Below are positions 61,331-64,000 of a stretch of DNA of 64,000 bases, one piece after another (positions within the stretch are counted from its first letter, which is position 1; every line of letters starts with the position of its first letter). The position numbers and the translations under genes are program-made. Location: positions 1 to 64,000 of the forward strand of contig DASZIG010000062.1 of assembly GCA_035949375.1 (NCBI GenBank). Direction: 5' to 3'. This DNA is from Gp13-AA77 sp035949375 (GTDB lineage: Bacteria; Acidobacteriota; Terriglobia; UBA7540). A model generated the notes under the pieces. The model saw only the letters and a program-made list of their open reading frames with translations. It was not told where the DNA came from and did no database searches.

Positions 61331-63217
61331 GTGCGAAGCAAGTGCCGTGTCTGCAGTCGCTGGTTAGTGATGGGTTCGCTGCTGCTAGGTACCTTCACTG
61401 GCGGCGGTGTATTTGGGGAGGCGCCGCATGACGCCTATCTTCAGATCTTCGTAGAGCGCTACGCCATGGACGATCCCGGAGTTCCGCCCGGTGTACGCCG
61501 CGCGTTGGCGGCACCCCTCCGCCGGACGGCACGCGATGCCGGCGGCGCGGTCTGGGAAGCCACGGCCCGCGGGTTGGCCGAAAGCGGCACGGCCGGGCAC
61601 AGGCTCTGGACGGGAAGCGATGGCTTGCCCCGGCTGAGGCTGGACGGAATCGCGGTAGAGCAACCCGCCCGGGATGATGCGACCCTCAAGGATCTCTGGC
61701 TTGCCACGCATCAGGGCGCGATTCTTTTCAGGCCCTCGGCCCCGCCCGGCCAGCAGTGGTACTACTTCGCCGGACGCCGGTATCTGGCGGACGACGTCGT
61801 CCTCGGCCTGGTGCCAGACGCATCCGGCGCCTGGATCCGCACCCGCAACGGCATATCGCGAATCGAGTTTCGACCGTACACGCTCGAGCAGAAGGCCGCA
61901 TATTTTGAAGATCGCCTGGAGCGCCGGCATCTGCGGGACGGATTCGTGGACGACTGCTTCATGGCTTCACCGGGCGACGTTGCCGGCTGCGGGCCGGAGC
62001 CGAGCGACAACGACGGGCTGTGGACGGCCATCTACGTGGCCGCCGAGTGCTTCCGCTACGGCGCGGTCGGCTCGGATGAGGCGCTGGCACGCGCCCACGC
62101 ATCGCTCGCCGCTATGTTGCGACTTGAATCCGTGACTGCGACGCCCGGGTTCCCGGCGCGCGCCATCGCGCGGCCCGGCGAGTTGCGCGATCCCGGCGGG
62201 GAATGGCATCCCGCGGAGCAAGGCTCGTATTGGAAAGGCGACACCAGCTCCGATGAGTTGGTAGGGCACTTCTTCGCGGACTGGGTGGCTTACAGCCTGC
62301 TGCCGGCCGACGATGATCTCGGTCAACGCGCCGCGGGCGAGGCGGAGCGCATTGCGCAGCGCCTTGTGGATCAGGGCCTTCGTCTGACTGGACCTGATGG
62401 ACGGATGACTCGCTGGGGCAACTATACACCGCAGTACTTCAAGACCCCCGAAGGCGCAGACGACGGCGGGCTCGATTCGCTCGAGATTCTCTCTCACGTG
62501 CGCGTGGCCGCGCGCGTCTCTTGCCGGCCGGCGCTTGGCTTGGCGTATCATCACATTGCTCTCGATCTCGGCTACCTCGATAACACGTCGCGGCTCGGCT
62601 CGACTCCGCCGGAGGTCAACTACTCGGACGAGGAGCTCGCCTACCTCGCGTTTGCGCCGCTTGTCGATCCCCTGCCGGCCCTGCCGCGGACAAGCTCCGG
62701 CCGCCGCGCGACGTGCTCTGAGGACGATGCGGCCGTGGCCGCTCGCTACCGGACGGTCCTGGAACGGTTCTGGGCACGGACCGAGGACGAGCACAATCCG
62801 CTGTGGGCGGTCATCGTCGCCGCCGCGCTCGCGCCCGGCAAGGGGGATCTTTGTGCGGCACGAGAAGCGCTGGAACGAATACCGATGGACACGATTGAGT
62901 GGACGGTCGAGAACTCGGGCCGCGCGGACATCGCGCTCCGGTCCGGCAAGAACCGGTTCGGCCGGACGCAGTCCGTCGCCGCCCTGCCCCCTAACGAACG
63001 TCCGGTGATGAAGTGGAACGGTGATCCTTTCGAGTTGGAGGGGGGCGACGGAGGGGGCAGCGAAGATGACGGCGCTTTCTTTCTGCTGCCTTACTGGATG
63101 GCGCGTTACTACGGCCTGATCGGCCCGGACGGCGCCGAGCCCGCCCCGATCCCCGTCACCAAAGATTCGGGCCTCGGACAGCCGGATGCCACGGCCTGCG
63201 CCCGGCTCGGCAACTAA
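61331..63217 (+). CDS. large secreted protein of unknown function
   Basis: A 628-residue protein starting at GTG, with a signal segment (LVMGSLLLGTFTGGGVFG, cleavage near residue 30). The central part (SDNDGLWTAIYVAAECFRYGA, DELVGHFFADWVAYSLL) has the alternating helices of an (alpha/alpha)6 toroid, as in many polysaccharide lyases and six-hairpin glycosidases, but no catalytic motif was recognised. Cysteines are spread through the mature part. It diverges from the kinase gene and meets the FecR-like gene tail to tail with a four-base overlap of stop codons. Its role is unknown. Confidence 0.75.
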   Translation: MRSKCRVCSRWLVMGSLLLGTFTGGGVFGEAPHDAYLQIFVERYAMDDPGVPPGVRRALAAPLRRTARDAGGAVWEATARGLAESGTAGHRLWTGSDGLPRLRLDGIAVEQPARDDATLKDLWLATHQGAILFRPSAPPGQQWYYFAGRRYLADDVVLGLVPDASGAWIRTRNGISRIEFRPYTLEQKAAYFEDRLERRHLRDGFVDDCFMASPGDVAGCGPEPSDNDGLWTAIYVAAECFRYGAVGSDEALARAHASLAAMLRLESVTATPGFPARAIARPGELRDPGGEWHPAEQGSYWKGDTSSDELVGHFFADWVAYSLLPADDDLGQRAAGEAERIAQRLVDQGLRLTGPDGRMTRWGNYTPQYFKTPEGADDGGLDSLEILSHVRVAARVSCRPALGLAYHHIALDLGYLDNTSRLGSTPPEVNYSDEELAYLAFAPLVDPLPALPRTSSGRRATCSEDDAAVAARYRTVLERFWARTEDEHNPLWAVIVAAALAPGKGDLCAAREALERIPMDTIEWTVENSGRADIALRSGKNRFGRTQSVAALPPNERPVMKWNGDPFELEGGDGGGSEDDGAFFLLPYWMARYYGLIGPDGAEPAPIPVTKDSGLGQPDATACARLGN

Positions 63218-64000
63218 GGGAACGGGTTGGGACATACCCGTGGCGGTACGCTCGGAGAAATCGTCGCGCCCAATTCAACCCCGAATTCAAGAAAAGCGAG
63301 GCACAGCTCATGGTTGAGCTCGGTCGCAGTCTCGGAATTAATGATGGCATCGCCGAGGGCGGTCGCGTAGGGCTGATAGGAGATTGGGACCAGATTCTTG
63401 GGGATCGATGGAAGCTCGATCACGGCGATCAGGTCAAGCACGGCTACGCCGGAGTAAAGGGCCGCATGGACCTGCTTGTCCTCTTCCCTGTGCACGAGCT
63501 GCGGAAGTCCCGGCGCGCCTTCGAAGCTCGCGAGACTCATGGCGCGCTCCATGCGCTGCCGGTCGGGATGGGACGCGCCCGGGGTCTCGCCGGGTTTCGT
63601 CACCGAGCACTCATCGGGCGCGACCTTCACTGCGGCTCCGGCGGCGGAGGCCGCGGCCCTCACCGTGACCGGGCCCGAGGCGGCGTTACACACTGCGGTT
63701 TCCTTGGGACCGACCGAGAAGAAGAACGTGGTGGCCCCGGCGGTCGCGTTTACCAGATCGCTCGAGACCTCGAATTGCGGCTGCCCTCCATCAACGGGTG
63801 GAATCTCGGCGCGCAGGTACCCGGTTTGGAGCCTCAATTCGGTCGTGTGCGCCGCGGGATCGTGCGTCACCAGGTGCAGGGTAGTGTTGACGCCGACATC
63901 CACCAGCGTGTTGTCGAGAAGTTGTACGCGAGTCCGCCCTTCACCGAGCGTTCCCATCACATCGCCGATGTCCACGATCTCGCCCATCCGTAACGGCGTC
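63214..64000 (-). CDS. FecR-domain protein, 5' end cut by window edge
   Basis: The frame is open to the right edge, so the N-terminus is missing. About 260 residues are visible. The first part (EGRTRVQLLDNTLVDVGVNTTLHLV, then ELRLQTGYLRAEI) is a FecR-type beta-helix domain as found in FecR and in many secreted proteins. A Lys/Pro-rich middle and a mostly helical C-terminal part ending RVCPNPFP follow, with no recognised family. Four cysteines are visible. FecR domains regulate sigma factors in some systems, but here no sigma factor is adjacent in the window. Confidence 0.75.
   Translation of the reverse strand, partial: TPLRMGEIVDIGDVMGTLGEGRTRVQLLDNTLVDVGVNTTLHLVTHDPAAHTTELRLQTGYLRAEIPPVDGGQPQFEVSSDLVNATAGATTFFFSVGPKETAVCNAASGPVTVRAAASAAGAAVKVAPDECSVTKPGETPGASHPDRQRMERAMSLASFEGAPGLPQLVHREEDKQVHAALYSGVAVLDLIAVIELPSIPKNLVPISYQPYATALGDAIINSETATELNHELCLAFLEFGVELGATISPSVPPRVCPNPFP

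Overview
The window looks like a chromosomal segment of an Acidobacteriota bacterium (Solibacter/Bryobacter-like or a related GC-rich lineage). This is inferred from gene families, not from a marker gene. The pointers are two ADOP-type MacB/FtsX permeases (one with a translationally coupled PadR regulator), an Oar-like TonB-dependent receptor with a carboxypeptidase-regulatory domain, two Ser/Thr kinases fused to TPR arrays (one coupled to its own ECF-like sigma factor), a winged-helix/TPR regulator, a seven-repeat TIGR03803-type protein and many secreted hypothetical proteins. Coding is dense and GC-rich. No rRNA, intact tRNA, CRISPR array, transposase or integrase was found.

Layout. 1-1.65 kb: ABC-2 exporter (ATPase cut by the left edge, plus permease). 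1.7-3.7 kb: SSS-family sodium symporter with a small membrane protein. 3.7-4.7 kb: a nearly gene-free stretch holding the 3' part of a tRNA-Asn gene, probably an integration scar. 4.7-8.6 kb: methyltransferase and TonB-dependent receptor. 9.1-11.8 kb: a small secreted protein and a tandemly duplicated AraC plus small-membrane-protein module. 12-20.8 kb: winged-helix/TPR regulator, GT4 glycosyltransferase, GH31 glucosidase, an NTF2-like protein and a periplasmic oligopeptidase B. 21-23.4 kb: arsenic operon arsR-arsM-aqpS-arsC. 23.5-25 kb: RsbU-like phosphatase and membrane protein. 25.1-28.2 kb: PadR-ADOP pair. 28.5-36 kb: seven-repeat beta-propeller-like lectin, sigma factor-kinase pair, two secreted proteins and a 180-bp tandem repeat. 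36.3-40.2 kb: orphan UPF0175 protein, then nucleoside salvage (pyrimidine phosphorylase, NupC transporter, purine nucleoside phosphorylase). 40.2-44 kb: RodZ-like protein, IscU/NifU-like scaffold lacking its third cysteine, ZIP transporter, class C beta-lactamase-like hydrolase. 44.1-55.1 kb: a six-gene signalling operon. 55.3-64 kb: second ADOP permease, kinase-TPR protein with a small Cys-rich partner, a large secreted protein of unknown function and a FecR-like protein cut by the right edge.

The most striking region is the 44.1-55.1 kb operon. It starts with a protein made almost only of PAS domains, five of them in tandem at an exact 351-bp period, and continues with three histidine kinases, one single and one double receiver protein. 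It reads as a dedicated multi-input phosphorelay with no DNA-binding output inside the operon. The arsenic operon is also notable: it pairs arsenate reduction and arsenite methylation with an aquaporin in place of a dedicated arsenite pump, and arsR seems to be transcribed without a leader. Starts were refined by eye from Shine-Dalgarno sequences, ATGA overlaps and signal peptides. Function calls rest on motif recognition; no database search was run.
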